From Burkholderia sp. USMB20 (lineage in GTDB: Bacteria; Pseudomonadota; Gammaproteobacteria; Burkholderiales; Burkholderiaceae): 64,000 bases of DNA. The notes beneath the pieces were generated by a model. It saw only the letters and a program-made list of their open reading frames with translations. It did not search any database and was not told where the DNA came from. Made by a program: the position numbers and the translations under genes. Of this stretch, positions 54,418-63,401 are shown one piece after another. The stretch lies in NCBI RefSeq assembly GCF_000949135.2, contig NZ_JTAN02000010.1, positions 248,001 to 312,000 on the forward strand, in the 5' to 3' direction. The stretch's first letter is position 1. Every line of letters starts with the position of its first letter.

Positions 54418-55722
54418 TCAGAACAGCTCGCGTACGCGGTGGTACAGCATCCCGAGTTCGAGCGCGGGCTGCCGCCATGCGTCGCCGCCGGGAAAGCGCC
54501 GGTGGCGCAGCTGCGCGAACAGGTCGAACGCGCGCGTGTCGCCCGCGATCGCGCCGGCGATCGCGCGTCCGGCGATGCCGGTCAGCGCGACGCCGTGCCC
54601 GCTGAAGCCATGGACGTAGAAGAAGTTCGGATCGAGCGCGCCGAAGTCCGGCGCGCGGTTGCGCGTGACGTCGACGAAGCCGCCCCACGCGTGGTCGACG
54701 CGCACGTCGGCGAGCTGCGGGAACACGCCGACCATGCGCTGCCGGATCGTGTCGGCGAGCGTGTCGGGCGACGCGCCCGCGGAGTTCGCGCGGCCGCCGA
54801 ACAGCATCCGGTGGTCGGCCGACAGCCGGAAGTAGTCGAGGAAGAAGTTGTTGTCGCACACGGCTTCGCGCTGCGCGATCAGCGCGTCGGCGCGCGCGCG
54901 GCCGAGCGGTTCGGTCGCGATGATGTACGACGCGATCGGCGCGATGCGCGCGGCGGTCGCGGCCGGCAGGATGCCGCCGGGGCCCGCGTTGCAGCACGAC
55001 ACGACGAAGCGGCAGCGCACCTCGCCCGACGGCGTGCGCACGACCGGCCGGGCGCCGCGCACGACGTCGAGCGCGGGCGTGTGCGCGTGGAGCGCGACAC
55101 CTTCGCGGCGCGCGGCCTCGGCGAGGCCGAGGCAATACTTGAGCGGATGCAGGTGGCCCGACAGCGGATCGTAGACGCCCGCCAGATAGCGCGGCGACGC
55201 GATGCGCGCGCGGATTTCGCCGGTGTCGAGCCACGACAGCGACGGATGGCCCCAGCGCGAGCGCGCGGCATCCATCCAGGCGCGAAGGTCGTCGATGCGG
55301 CGCGGCTTGGTCGCGACCGTCAGGTAGCCGCGCGTGAAGTCGCAGTCGATGCCGTGGCGCGCGATCCGCTCGGCGATCAGCGCGACGCCGTCGAGCGACA
55401 GCGACCACGCGGCGCGTGCGCCGGCCGCGCCGAGCTGCTGCTCGATCACCTCGTCTTTCGCGAAACCCGTGATCGCCTGTCCGCCGTTGCGGCCCGATGC
55501 GCCCCAGCCGGGCCGATGCGCATCGATCACGGCGACCGACAGCCCGCGCGCACGGCAATCGAGCGCCGTCGACAGGCCCGCGAAGCCCGCGCCGATCACG
55601 CACACGTCGACGTCGATCGCTTCCTCGAGCACGGGGTCGTCGGCCACGGGGCGCGTGGCGGTTGCTTCGTAGTACGAGTCGCGCGCGAGCGCGTCGGCGC
55701 GGCGGGTGAAAGACTGCGTCAT
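54418..55722 (-). CDS. FAD-dependent amine oxidase, gamma-glutamylputrescine oxidase-like (B)
   Basis: 434 residues from ATG at 55722 (MTQSFTRRADALARDSYYEATAT); the frame is open to 55803 but homology and the GGAG site favour 55722. The DAO motif is VIGAGFAGLSTALDCRARGLSVAVIDAHRPGWGASGRNGGQ, and the C-terminal FYVHGFSGHGVALTGIAGRAI is also present. It is clearly paralogous to gene A, 25 bases downstream. Two such oxidases in tandem suggest different amine substrates. Confidence 0.88.
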   Translation of the reverse strand: MTQSFTRRADALARDSYYEATATRPVADDPVLEEAIDVDVCVIGAGFAGLSTALDCRARGLSVAVIDAHRPGWGASGRNGGQAITGFAKDEVIEQQLGAAGARAAWSLSLDGVALIAERIARHGIDCDFTRGYLTVATKPRRIDDLRAWMDAARSRWGHPSLSWLDTGEIRARIASPRYLAGVYDPLSGHLHPLKYCLGLAEAARREGVALHAHTPALDVVRGARPVVRTPSGEVRCRFVVSCCNAGPGGILPAATAARIAPIASYIIATEPLGRARADALIAQREAVCDNNFFLDYFRLSADHRMLFGGRANSAGASPDTLADTIRQRMVGVFPQLADVRVDHAWGGFVDVTRNRAPDFGALDPNFFYVHGFSGHGVALTGIAGRAIAGAIAGDTRAFDLFAQLRHRRFPGGDAWRQPALELGMLYHRVRELF

Positions 55723-55834
55723 CAAACCGACTCCGTCGAAGACGGCCGGCGCCGGTGCGCGACGCACCGCGATCCGGCCGGGTGAAACGATGCGGGACGC
55801 CATGCGCGCGGCACGGCGTCCCGCGCGGCCCGCA

Positions 55835-57409
55835 TCAGAACGAATAGATGAACTGCGTCGCGAGCAGGTCGTTGGACTTGCCGTACGAACCGTCGTTGCG
55901 CAGGAACACCTTGTTGTTCGCCCAGTCGTGCCGGTATTCGACCTTCACGGTGATCTGCTGGGTCGGATAGAACAGCAGGTCGAGCGCGACGTCCTGGCGC
56001 ACCGCGCCCTTGCACTCGAAGCCCAGGCCGCCGCCGGCCTTCGACTGCGCGAGGCAGTCCGCGTCGACGCCGAAGCCGTTGCTCGGATCCATCCCGTTGC
56101 CGTTCAGCGCGATGCCGCCGCCGCCGCCGCCGTTCTTCGAGTTGGCGAGCAGGTCGTAGCGCAGCGTCACGCCCATGCGGCCGACCACCGGCGCGTTGAA
56201 CTTGCGGTGCGCGAGCAGCGACAGGCCGTACCACTGCGCGAGCCCGCCGTTGAACGCCGCATGCTGCTGCCGGCCGTAGTCGACTTCGGCGTTGTACTGA
56301 ATGTCGGCGAGCGTGTAGGTCGCGTCGAGTTCGCCGAAGAAGAACGAACCGTACGCGCTCGGTGCCGCGCCGCCCGGGCCGTAGTGGACGTTGCCCTGGT
56401 CGTCGATCGCGCTCGCCAGCGTCTGCCGCCCGATGTTGAACGAACCGCCGATGTCGAGCGCGCTCGACCACGTGTAGTCCGCGCGCGCGGTGAAGGTCGG
56501 CACCTTGTTGCTGGTGGAGATCGGATCGCCGAGTGCGTTGGTGCCCGTCTGCGTGACCGAACCGTACGTGCGGTACTGCTCGTTGCCGAGGAAGAACTTC
56601 CACGCCCAGGCGCCCTTCGTGTAGTTCGCGCCGATACCGACGTAGCTGCCCGGATCCGAGAAATCGTACAGCAGGTTGTGCGTGAGCGTGAGCATCTGGT
56701 TCGACTGCTGCACCTCGTAGCCGCCGAAGCTCGGGATCAGGCCGGCGACGAGTGTCGTCTCGGCGGTGATCGGTACGTTGACGACCGCGGTGTTCAGCAG
56801 GTTGTCGGTGATCGAGCCGCGCGAGTTCTGCAGCAGCGTGATGCCGTTGCCGCGGTTCGGCATCAGCGTGATCTCTGCCGACGGCGCCATCGGGCCGACG
56901 CCGAAGGTCTTCTTGATGTCGAGGTAGAGATCGCCGAACGTGCTGTTGAAGTAGTTGTACGCGTTCTCGTGGTTCGCGAACAGGAACGACGACGTGCCGG
57001 CCGCGCGGTTGTAGATGTAGGTCGGGTCGATGTAGCCGGTGACCGACAGGCCCGCGAGCGGCCCGGTGTTGGCCGCGTCCGTCAGCGAGTCGACCTTCAG
57101 CTGCTGGTTCGCGATCTGCTGCTTCATTTCACTGACTTCGTCGTTGGTCAGCGTGGCTTGAGCCTTGCCGTAGTCCGGCGACGACGGGTCGGCGGCCACG
57201 ATCACCGGCTTAGCCGCGGTCGTCGCGCCGGCCTGCGCGACCGGGGTGCCGCCCGGCTTCGCGGCGAGCTGCGCCTGCATGGCCTTCATCTGCTTCTGCA
57301 GCGCGGCGACCTGCGCCTGCAAGGCCTTGATTTCGGCGGAGGTCGAGTCGGCCAGCGCGATGCCGGGCAACGCGCCGGCCACCAGCAGGCAGATCAGTTT
57401 CTTCTTCAT
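55835..57409 (-). CDS. DUF3138-type outer-membrane protein (copy 1)
   Basis: 524 residues. The signal peptide MKKKLICLLVAGALPGIALA is followed by a short coiled coil (AEIKALQAQVAALQKQMKAMQAQLAAK), then a linker and a long beta-rich domain with Tyr/Gly-rich alternation ending in QFIYSF (C-terminal Phe), as in outer-membrane barrels. I assign it to DUF3138 from memory. The N-terminal coiled coil plus barrel recalls OprO/P-like trimeric channels. Sitting between potI and amine oxidase genes, it may be the outer-membrane entry route for polyamines. Confidence 0.8.
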   Translation of the reverse strand: MKKKLICLLVAGALPGIALADSTSAEIKALQAQVAALQKQMKAMQAQLAAKPGGTPVAQAGATTAAKPVIVAADPSSPDYGKAQATLTNDEVSEMKQQIANQQLKVDSLTDAANTGPLAGLSVTGYIDPTYIYNRAAGTSSFLFANHENAYNYFNSTFGDLYLDIKKTFGVGPMAPSAEITLMPNRGNGITLLQNSRGSITDNLLNTAVVNVPITAETTLVAGLIPSFGGYEVQQSNQMLTLTHNLLYDFSDPGSYVGIGANYTKGAWAWKFFLGNEQYRTYGSVTQTGTNALGDPISTSNKVPTFTARADYTWSSALDIGGSFNIGRQTLASAIDDQGNVHYGPGGAAPSAYGSFFFGELDATYTLADIQYNAEVDYGRQQHAAFNGGLAQWYGLSLLAHRKFNAPVVGRMGVTLRYDLLANSKNGGGGGGIALNGNGMDPSNGFGVDADCLAQSKAGGGLGFECKGAVRQDVALDLLFYPTQQITVKVEYRHDWANNKVFLRNDGSYGKSNDLLATQFIYSF

Positions 57410-57511
57410 TGCGGATTCTCCTTGTCGTGCGCTTGGTCAATCTGTGATCGGCCTGCGCGCCGCGTCTCGCGGCGCGCGGGTCTTGTTATCGATGAAAAGG
57501 GAAGCGGGGCG

Positions 57512-58351
57512 TCAGGCCGCCGCGAACGCCGCCTTCATGTCGGCCACCCGGCGCCGTTCGCGCGCGATCATCATCTGGTTCACGACGATCACGCCGATCG
57601 TCACCGCGGTGATGAACAGCGTTGCCAGTGCGTTCATTTCCGGGTTCAGCCCGAGCCGCACGCGCGAGAACACCACCAGCGGCAGCGTGGTCGAGCCCGG
57701 CCCCGACAGGAACGCCGACAGCACCAGGTCGTCGATCGACAGCGTGAACGACAGCAGCCAGCCCGACAGCAGCGCCTGCGAGATCAGCGGCAGCGTCACC
57801 ACGAAGAACACCTTCAGCGGCGTCGCACCCAGGTCGAGCGCGGCTTCCTCCAGCGACTTGTTCATCTCCTTCACGCGCGACTGCACGATGATCGCCACGT
57901 ACGACACGCACAGCATCACGTGGCCGATCCAGATCGTCACCATCCCGCGGCCCTTCGGCCAGCCGAACATCTGCTCCAGCGCAACGAACAGCAGCAGCAG
58001 CGAGATCCCCTGGATCACCTCCGGAATCACCAGCGGCGCGTTGATCATCCCCGTGTACAGCGTGAAGCCCTTGAAGCGGCCGAAGCGCGCGAGCACGAAG
58101 CCCGCCCACGTGCCGATCACGACCGACGCGGTGGCGGTCAGGAGGCCGATCTTCAGCGACAGCCACGCGGCGGTGAGCAGCTCGTCGTCCTGCCACAGCG
58201 CCGCGTACCACTTCAGCGAGAAGCCCGACCACACCGTCACCAGCTTCGACTCGTTGAACGAGTACACGACCAGGCTGATGATCGGGATGTACAGGAACAG
58301 GAAGCCGAAGGCGAGGACGCCCGTCGACAGCGGTTTGCTCGGCTTGATCAT
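57512..58351 (-). CDS. potI: Polyamine ABC transporter permease PotI-like (copy 1)
   Basis: 279 residues, about six helices. GVLAFGFLFLYIPIISLVVYSFNESKLVTVWSGFSLKWYAAL is the PotC/PotI start. The coupling loop is SLEEAALDLGATPLKVFFVVTLP. SIDDLVLSAFLSGPGSTTLPLVVFSRVRLGLNPEMNALATL is characteristic of the putrescine-type permease. It overlaps potH by four bases. The protein is about 85-90% identical by eye to the plus-strand copy at 60856. Confidence 0.92.
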   Translation of the reverse strand: MIKPSKPLSTGVLAFGFLFLYIPIISLVVYSFNESKLVTVWSGFSLKWYAALWQDDELLTAAWLSLKIGLLTATASVVIGTWAGFVLARFGRFKGFTLYTGMINAPLVIPEVIQGISLLLLFVALEQMFGWPKGRGMVTIWIGHVMLCVSYVAIIVQSRVKEMNKSLEEAALDLGATPLKVFFVVTLPLISQALLSGWLLSFTLSIDDLVLSAFLSGPGSTTLPLVVFSRVRLGLNPEMNALATLFITAVTIGVIVVNQMMIARERRRVADMKAAFAAA

Positions 58352-59337
58352 TTCGCTTCCTCCAGTTCCTTGACCTGGTAGTACTGGAACAGCGCCATCG
58401 GCACCAGCAACAGCAGCACCATCGCGACCGTCACCGCGGACGCCATCGGCCAGTCCATGTTGTTGAAGAATTCATCCCACATCACGCGGCCGATCATCAG
58501 CGTGTCGGCGCCGCCGAGCAGTTCCGGAATCACGTACTCGCCGACTGCCGGGATGAACACCAGCAGGCTGCCGGCGATGATCCCGTTCTTCGACAGCGGC
58601 AGCGTGATGCGCGTGAACGCGACCCACGGCTTCGCGCCGAGGTCGTAGGCGGCCTCGAGCAGCGTGAGGTCCATCTTCACGAGGTGCGCGTAGAGCGGCA
58701 TCACCATGAACGGCAGGTACGAATAGACCATCCCGATGTAGACGCCCGCGTCGCTGTGATAGAGGCGCAGCGGCGTGTGGATGATGCCGAGTGCGATCAG
58801 CGTGTGGTTCAGGAGGCCGTCATCCTTCAGGATTCCGATCCATGCGTACACGCGGATCAGGAACGACGTCCAGAACGGCAGCATCACGGCCATCATCAGC
58901 ACGTTGCGCCGGCCCGGCTCCGAGCGTGCGATGTAGTACGCCATCGGGAAGCCGATCAGCAGGCACAGCAGCGTCGACACGGCGGCCATCTTCAGCGAGC
59001 TGAGATAGGTCGCGATGTACAGGTCGTCCTGCAGCAGGAACGCGTAGTGCGACAGCTGCAGCGCGAAGTGCACGACGCCGTCCTTGATCTCGACGAGCGA
59101 CGTGTACGGCGGGATCCCCATCACCTGGTCGGCGAAGCTGATCTTGAACACCAGCACGAACGGCAGCGCGAAGAAGATCACGAGCCACAGGAACGGCACG
59201 CCGATCGCGACGCCGCGGCCCGACGGCAGGAAGCGCGACAGCGCGGCGAAGCGGCTGCGGCGCTTCGAAGCCTGTGTCGTTGCGGCGGCACCGGTCGAAA
59301 CCGGCGCGGACGGCGTGGAGGCGGAAGTTCTCATCAT
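58348..59337 (-). CDS. potH: Polyamine ABC transporter permease PotH-like (copy 1)
   Basis: 329 residues. The N-terminal cytoplasmic tail (Ala/Ser/Thr-rich, about 45 residues) leads to LPSGRGVAIGVPFLWLVIFFALPFVLVFKISFADQ, the first helix. The coupling loop is LLEAAYDLGAKPWVAFTRITLPLS. It is the complete version of the permease that is truncated at 59981. It lies 7 bases after the potG fragment in reading direction. Confidence 0.93.
   Translation of the reverse strand: MMRTSASTPSAPVSTGAAATTQASKRRSRFAALSRFLPSGRGVAIGVPFLWLVIFFALPFVLVFKISFADQVMGIPPYTSLVEIKDGVVHFALQLSHYAFLLQDDLYIATYLSSLKMAAVSTLLCLLIGFPMAYYIARSEPGRRNVLMMAVMLPFWTSFLIRVYAWIGILKDDGLLNHTLIALGIIHTPLRLYHSDAGVYIGMVYSYLPFMVMPLYAHLVKMDLTLLEAAYDLGAKPWVAFTRITLPLSKNGIIAGSLLVFIPAVGEYVIPELLGGADTLMIGRVMWDEFFNNMDWPMASAVTVAMVLLLLVPMALFQYYQVKELEEAK
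59149..59229 (-). repeat. 81-bp inverted repeat, arm 1 (inside potH copy 1)
   Basis: The reverse complement of 59149-59229 is identical over 81 bases to 59981-60061, starting ctgccgtcgggccg and ending gtgctggtg. On both sides of this block the two potH copies show scattered differences. Confidence 0.95.
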
Positions 59338-59344
59338 GTCGTCC

Positions 59345-59980
59345 TCACTGCGTCAGCACGACGCCGCTGGCCGGCGACCACGACACGAACACGTCGTCGT
59401 TCCACGCCGGCGCGCTGTCGTGCATCAGGTGCGAGCTCGACAGGTTCGACACGACCGTCTTGCCGCTCGGCAAACGCACGTGATACAGCGAGTAGGCGCC
59501 CATGTACGCGATGTCGGTCACCACGCCGCGCGCCCAGTTGTGATGCGAGCCCGGCTTCTCGCGCGATACGTGCACGCGCTCCGGCCGCACCGAGATGCCC
59601 ACCGGCATCCCGAGCGGGCCGGTCACGCCGTGGCTCACGTACATGCGTGCCTCGAGGTCGTCGCTTTCGACGAAGATGTGATCGGGTTCGTCCTCGACCA
59701 CGCGGCCTTCGAACAGGTTCGTCGAGCCGATGAACTCGGCCGAGAAGCGGCTGTTCGGGTATTCGTACACTTCGCCCGGCGTGCCGATCTGCACGATCTT
59801 GCCTTCGCTCATCACCGCGAGGCGGCTCGCCATCGTCATCGCCTCTTCCTGGTCGTGCGTGACCATCACGCAGGTCACGTCGACCTTCTCGATGATGTTC
59901 ACCAGTTCGAGCTGGGTCTTCTGGCGGATCTTCTTGTCGAGCGCGGACATCGGCTCGTCGAGCAGCAGCAGCTTCGGGCG
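59345..59980 (-). pseudogene. potG: Polyamine ABC transporter ATPase PotG, C-terminal fragment
   Basis: About 211 codons remain of a protein that is normally near 380. The fragment begins RPKLLLLDEPMSALDKKIR (Walker B), continues through the H-loop CVMVTHDQEEAMTMASRLAVM and holds the whole C-terminal TOBE-like region (SVRPERVHVSRE). The Walker A motif and ABC signature are missing because the sequence switches at 59980/59981 to a potH gene on the other strand. ATG 59950 is only an internal Met. No intact ATPase for either permease pair is in the window. Confidence 0.9.
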
Positions 59981-60061
59981 CTGCCGTCGGGCCGCGGCGT
60001 CGCGATCGGCGTGCCGTTCCTGTGGCTCGTGATCTTCTTCGCGCTGCCGTTCGTGCTGGTG
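59981..60061 (+). repeat. 81-bp inverted repeat, arm 2 (start of potH copy 2)
   Basis: Identical to the reverse complement of 59149-59229. Its left edge coincides exactly with the point where potG sequence stops. Confidence 0.95.
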
Positions 60062-60859
60062 CTGAAGATCAGCTTCGCGGACCAGATGCTCGGCATCCCG
60101 CCATACACCGCGCTCGCACGCCTCGAAGCCGGCACGTTACGGGTCGTGCTGTCGCTGAAGCATTACGCGTTGCTGCTGCAGGACGACCTGTATCTGAACA
60201 CCTACGTCAGTTCGCTGAAGATGGCCGCCGCGTCGACGCTGATGTGCGTGCTCGCCGGCTATCCGATCGCGTACTGCATCGCTCGCGCGGCGCCGGCACG
60301 CCGAAACCTGCTGATGATGGCCGTGCTGCTGCCGTTCTGGACGTCGTTCCTGATTCGCGTCTACGCGTGGGTCGGGATCATGAAGGACGACGGCCTGCTG
60401 AATCACGCGCTGGCGGCGCTCGGCATCATCCACACGCCGCTGCGCCTCTATCACACCGATGCGGGCGTCTACATCGGGATGGTCTATTCGTACCTGCCGT
60501 TCATGGTGATGCCGCTCTATGCGCATCTCGTGAAGATGGACCTCACGCTGCTCGAGGCCGCGCACGATCTCGGCGCGACACCGTGGTCGGCGTTCTGGCG
60601 CATCACGCTGCCGCTGTCGAGAAACGGGATCGTCGCGGGCAGCCTGCTCGTGTTCATTCCGGCCGTCGGCGAATACGTGATTCCGGAACTGCTCGGCGGC
60701 GCGAACACGCTGATGCTCGGCCGCGTGATGTGGGACGAGTTCTTCAACAACATGGACTGGCCGATGGCGTCCGCGGTGACGGTGACGATGGTGGCGCTGC
60801 TGCTCGTGCCGATGGCGCTGCTCCACTACAGCCAGGCCGAAGCGGAGGGGCGCTCATGA
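59981..60859 (+). pseudogene. potH: Polyamine ABC transporter permease PotH-like, 5'-truncated (copy 2)
   Basis: The coding region begins in mid-gene at LPSGRGVAIGVPFLW; the N-terminal tail and start codon seen in copy 1 (about 38 residues) are absent, and the upstream bases are antisense potG. From there to the stop all six helices and the coupling loop (LLEAAHDLGATPWSAFWRITLPLS) are intact. Translation would need a GTG or ATG inside the first helix region. It overlaps potI copy 2 by four bases, as in copy 1. Confidence 0.88.
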
Positions 60860-61788
60860 CCCGCGCGAATCGCATGTGGTCCGCCGGCGTGCTGGGTGCG
60901 GGCTTCCTGTTCCTGTACATCCCGATCATCAGCCTGGTCGTGTACTCGTTCAACGCGTCGAAGCTGGTGACGGTGTGGTCCGGTTTCTCGTGGCGCTGGT
61001 ACGGCGCGCTGCTGCACGACGGCGAACTGCTGACGGCCGCATGGCTGTCGCTGAAGATCGCGCTGCTGACGGCGACCGCGTCGGTCGCGATCGGCACGTG
61101 GGCGGGCTTCGTGCTGGCCCGCATGGGGCGCTTTCGCGGTTTCACGCTCTATGCGGCGATGATCAACGCGCCGCTGGTGATTCCCGAAGTGATCCAGGGC
61201 ATCTCGCTCCTGCTGCTGTTCGTCGCGATGCAGCAAACCTTCGGCTGGCCCGCGGGGCGCGGTTGGCTGACGATCTGGATCGGCCACGTGATGCTGTGCC
61301 TTTCGTTCGTCGCGGTGATCGTGCAGTCGCGCGTGAAGGAGCTCGACCGCTCGATCGAGGAAGCCGCGCTCGATCTCGGCGCGCGGCCGTTGAAGGTGTT
61401 CTTCGTGATCACGCTGCCGCTGATCGCGCAGGCGCTGGTGTCGGGCTGGCTGCTCGCATTCACCGTGTCGATCGACGACGTCGTTCTTTCCGCCTTCCTG
61501 TCGGGCCCCGGTTCGACGACGCTGCCGCTCGTCGTGTTCTCGCGCGTTCGGCTCGGACTCAACCCGAGGATGAACGCGCTCGCGACGGTGTTCATCGCGG
61601 TCGTGACGATCGGCGTCGTCGTCGTGAACCGCTCGATGCTGGCTCGCGAAGGGCGGCAGGCTCGCGAGGCGCGTGCATGGCACGCGGCCGCCGCGCCGGA
61701 CACGCCGGCTGCGCCGTCCGCGTCGCCGCCCGCTCGTCCGTCGGCCGCGCACGCGCGGCACGACCCCGCACCGCATCCCGTGAAGTGA
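60856..61788 (+). CDS. potI: Polyamine ABC transporter permease PotI-like (copy 2)
   Basis: 310 residues from ATG at 60856. The sequence runs parallel to copy 1 (GVLGAGFLFLYIPIISLVVYSFNASKLVTVWSGFSWRWYGALL; SIEEAALDLGARPLKVFFVITLP; SIDDVVLSAFLSGPGSTTLPLVVFSRVRLGLNPRMNALATV). It has an extra C-terminal tail rich in Ala, Pro, Ser and His (about 40 residues) not found in copy 1. It is coupled to the truncated potH upstream. Confidence 0.91.
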   Translation: MTRANRMWSAGVLGAGFLFLYIPIISLVVYSFNASKLVTVWSGFSWRWYGALLHDGELLTAAWLSLKIALLTATASVAIGTWAGFVLARMGRFRGFTLYAAMINAPLVIPEVIQGISLLLLFVAMQQTFGWPAGRGWLTIWIGHVMLCLSFVAVIVQSRVKELDRSIEEAALDLGARPLKVFFVITLPLIAQALVSGWLLAFTVSIDDVVLSAFLSGPGSTTLPLVVFSRVRLGLNPRMNALATVFIAVVTIGVVVVNRSMLAREGRQAREARAWHAAAAPDTPAAPSASPPARPSAAHARHDPAPHPVK

Positions 61789-61809
61789 ACAACGACAAGG
61801 AGACGCTGG

Positions 61810-63375
61810 ATGAAAAAGAAGATGCTTTGCGCGCTGGTCGCCGGCGCGTTGCCGGGGTTGGCGGCCGCGAGTTCGAGCGCCGACCAGATCAGGACGCTGC
61901 AGCAGCAGATCGCCGTGCTGCAGCGGCAGATGAGCGCGCTGCAATCACAACTGGCCGCGAAACCGGCGGCTGCTCCGGTGTCGTCCACCGTGGCGGCGGG
62001 TGCGTCCGCGGCCGACCCGTCGGCGTCCGGCTACGGGCAGGCGCCGGCCGTGCTGACCAACGACGACGTGACCGAGATCCGCCAGCAGGTCGCGAACCAG
62101 CAACTGAAGGTCGACTCGCTGACCGACGCCGCGCGTACCGGGCCGATCGCGGGCCTGTCGGTGACCGGCTATCTCGATCCGACCTATGTATACAACCGCG
62201 GCGCCGGCACGTCGTCGTTCCAGTTCGCGAACCACGAGAATGCCTACACGTACTACAACAGCACGTTCGGCGACGTATTCCTCGACATCAAGAAGACGTT
62301 CGGTGTCGGGCCGAGCGCACCGTCCGCTGAAATCACGCTGATGCCGAACCGCGGCGCCGGCCTGTCGATGATGACGGGCAGCGGCGCGAGCGGGCTCGAC
62401 ATCGTGAATACGGCGGTCGTTACGGTGCCCCTGTCGGGCACGACCGCGTTCGTCGGCGGGCTGGTGCTCGGCTTCGGCGGCTACGAGTACCAGCAGTCGA
62501 ACCAGATGCTCACGCTCACGCACAACCTGCTGTACGACTTCTCGGATCCGGGTTCGTCGATCGGCGCGGGCATCAACTACCTGAGCCCGAGCGGCCAGTG
62601 GGCGTGGAAGTTCTTCGTCGGCAACGAACAGTTCCGCAGCGCCGGCGCGGTCACGCAGACCGGCGTGAACGCGCTCGGCGACCCGATCACGACGAGCAAC
62701 AAGGTGCCGACCTTCACCGCGCGCGTCGACTACCTGCGCGGCAGCGCGCTCGACATCGGCGGGTCGATCAACATCGGCCGCCAGACGCTGCCGAGCGCGA
62801 TCGACCCGGCCACCGGCAACGTGCACTACGGCGTGGGCGGCAATGCGCCGAGTGCCTATGGCGCGTTCTTCTTTGCGGAAGCCGATGCGACCTACACGCT
62901 CGCCGACGCGCAGTACAACGCCGAGCTCGATTACGGCCAGCAACAGCACGGCGCGTTCAACGGCGGGTTGGCGCAGTGGTTCGGGTTGTCGCTGCTCGCA
63001 CATCGCAAGTTCAACGTGCCGGTGGTCGGTCGCATGGGCGCGACGTTGCGCTACGACCTGCTCGTCAATCGCAGGAACGGCGGCGGCGGATCGTCGATCG
63101 GCCTGAACGGCAACGGAATGGACCCGTACAACGGCTTCGGCATCGATGCGGACTGCCTCGCGATGTCGAAGGCGAACGGCGGCGTCGGCTTCGAGTGCAA
63201 GGGCGCGACGCGGCAGGCGGCCGCATTCGACCTGCTGTTCTATCCGACCCAGCAGGTGACGGTCAAGGTCGAGTACCGGCACGACTGGGCGAGCAACAAG
63301 GTATTCCTGCGTCACGACGGGTCGTACGCGAAGTCGAACGACCTGCTCGCGACCCAACTCATCTACGCGTTCTGA
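61810..63375 (+). CDS. DUF3138-type outer-membrane protein (copy 2)
   Basis: 521 residues, colinear with copy 1: signal peptide MKKKMLCALVAGALPGLAAA, coiled coil (QIRTLQQQIAVLQRQMSALQSQLAAK), GLSVTGYLDPTYVYNRGAGTSSF, IKKTFGVGPSAPSAEITLMPNRG and the terminal TQLIYAF. The barrel is strongly conserved while the linker after the coiled coil differs. It starts 21 bases after potI with AAGGAG as ribosome site. Confidence 0.82.
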   Translation: MKKKMLCALVAGALPGLAAASSSADQIRTLQQQIAVLQRQMSALQSQLAAKPAAAPVSSTVAAGASAADPSASGYGQAPAVLTNDDVTEIRQQVANQQLKVDSLTDAARTGPIAGLSVTGYLDPTYVYNRGAGTSSFQFANHENAYTYYNSTFGDVFLDIKKTFGVGPSAPSAEITLMPNRGAGLSMMTGSGASGLDIVNTAVVTVPLSGTTAFVGGLVLGFGGYEYQQSNQMLTLTHNLLYDFSDPGSSIGAGINYLSPSGQWAWKFFVGNEQFRSAGAVTQTGVNALGDPITTSNKVPTFTARVDYLRGSALDIGGSINIGRQTLPSAIDPATGNVHYGVGGNAPSAYGAFFFAEADATYTLADAQYNAELDYGQQQHGAFNGGLAQWFGLSLLAHRKFNVPVVGRMGATLRYDLLVNRRNGGGGSSIGLNGNGMDPYNGFGIDADCLAMSKANGGVGFECKGATRQAAAFDLLFYPTQQVTVKVEYRHDWASNKVFLRHDGSYAKSNDLLATQLIYAF

Positions 63376-63401
63376 CGCGACGCCGCACGCGAATGTCACT
63401 C

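Noticed and set aside
59950-59950. ATG 59950 as a true start of a 201-residue ABC protein
   Set aside because: It lies just after the Walker B Asp-Glu-Pro of PotG; the upstream codons to 59980 are still PotG sequence, so this is an internal Met of a truncated gene.
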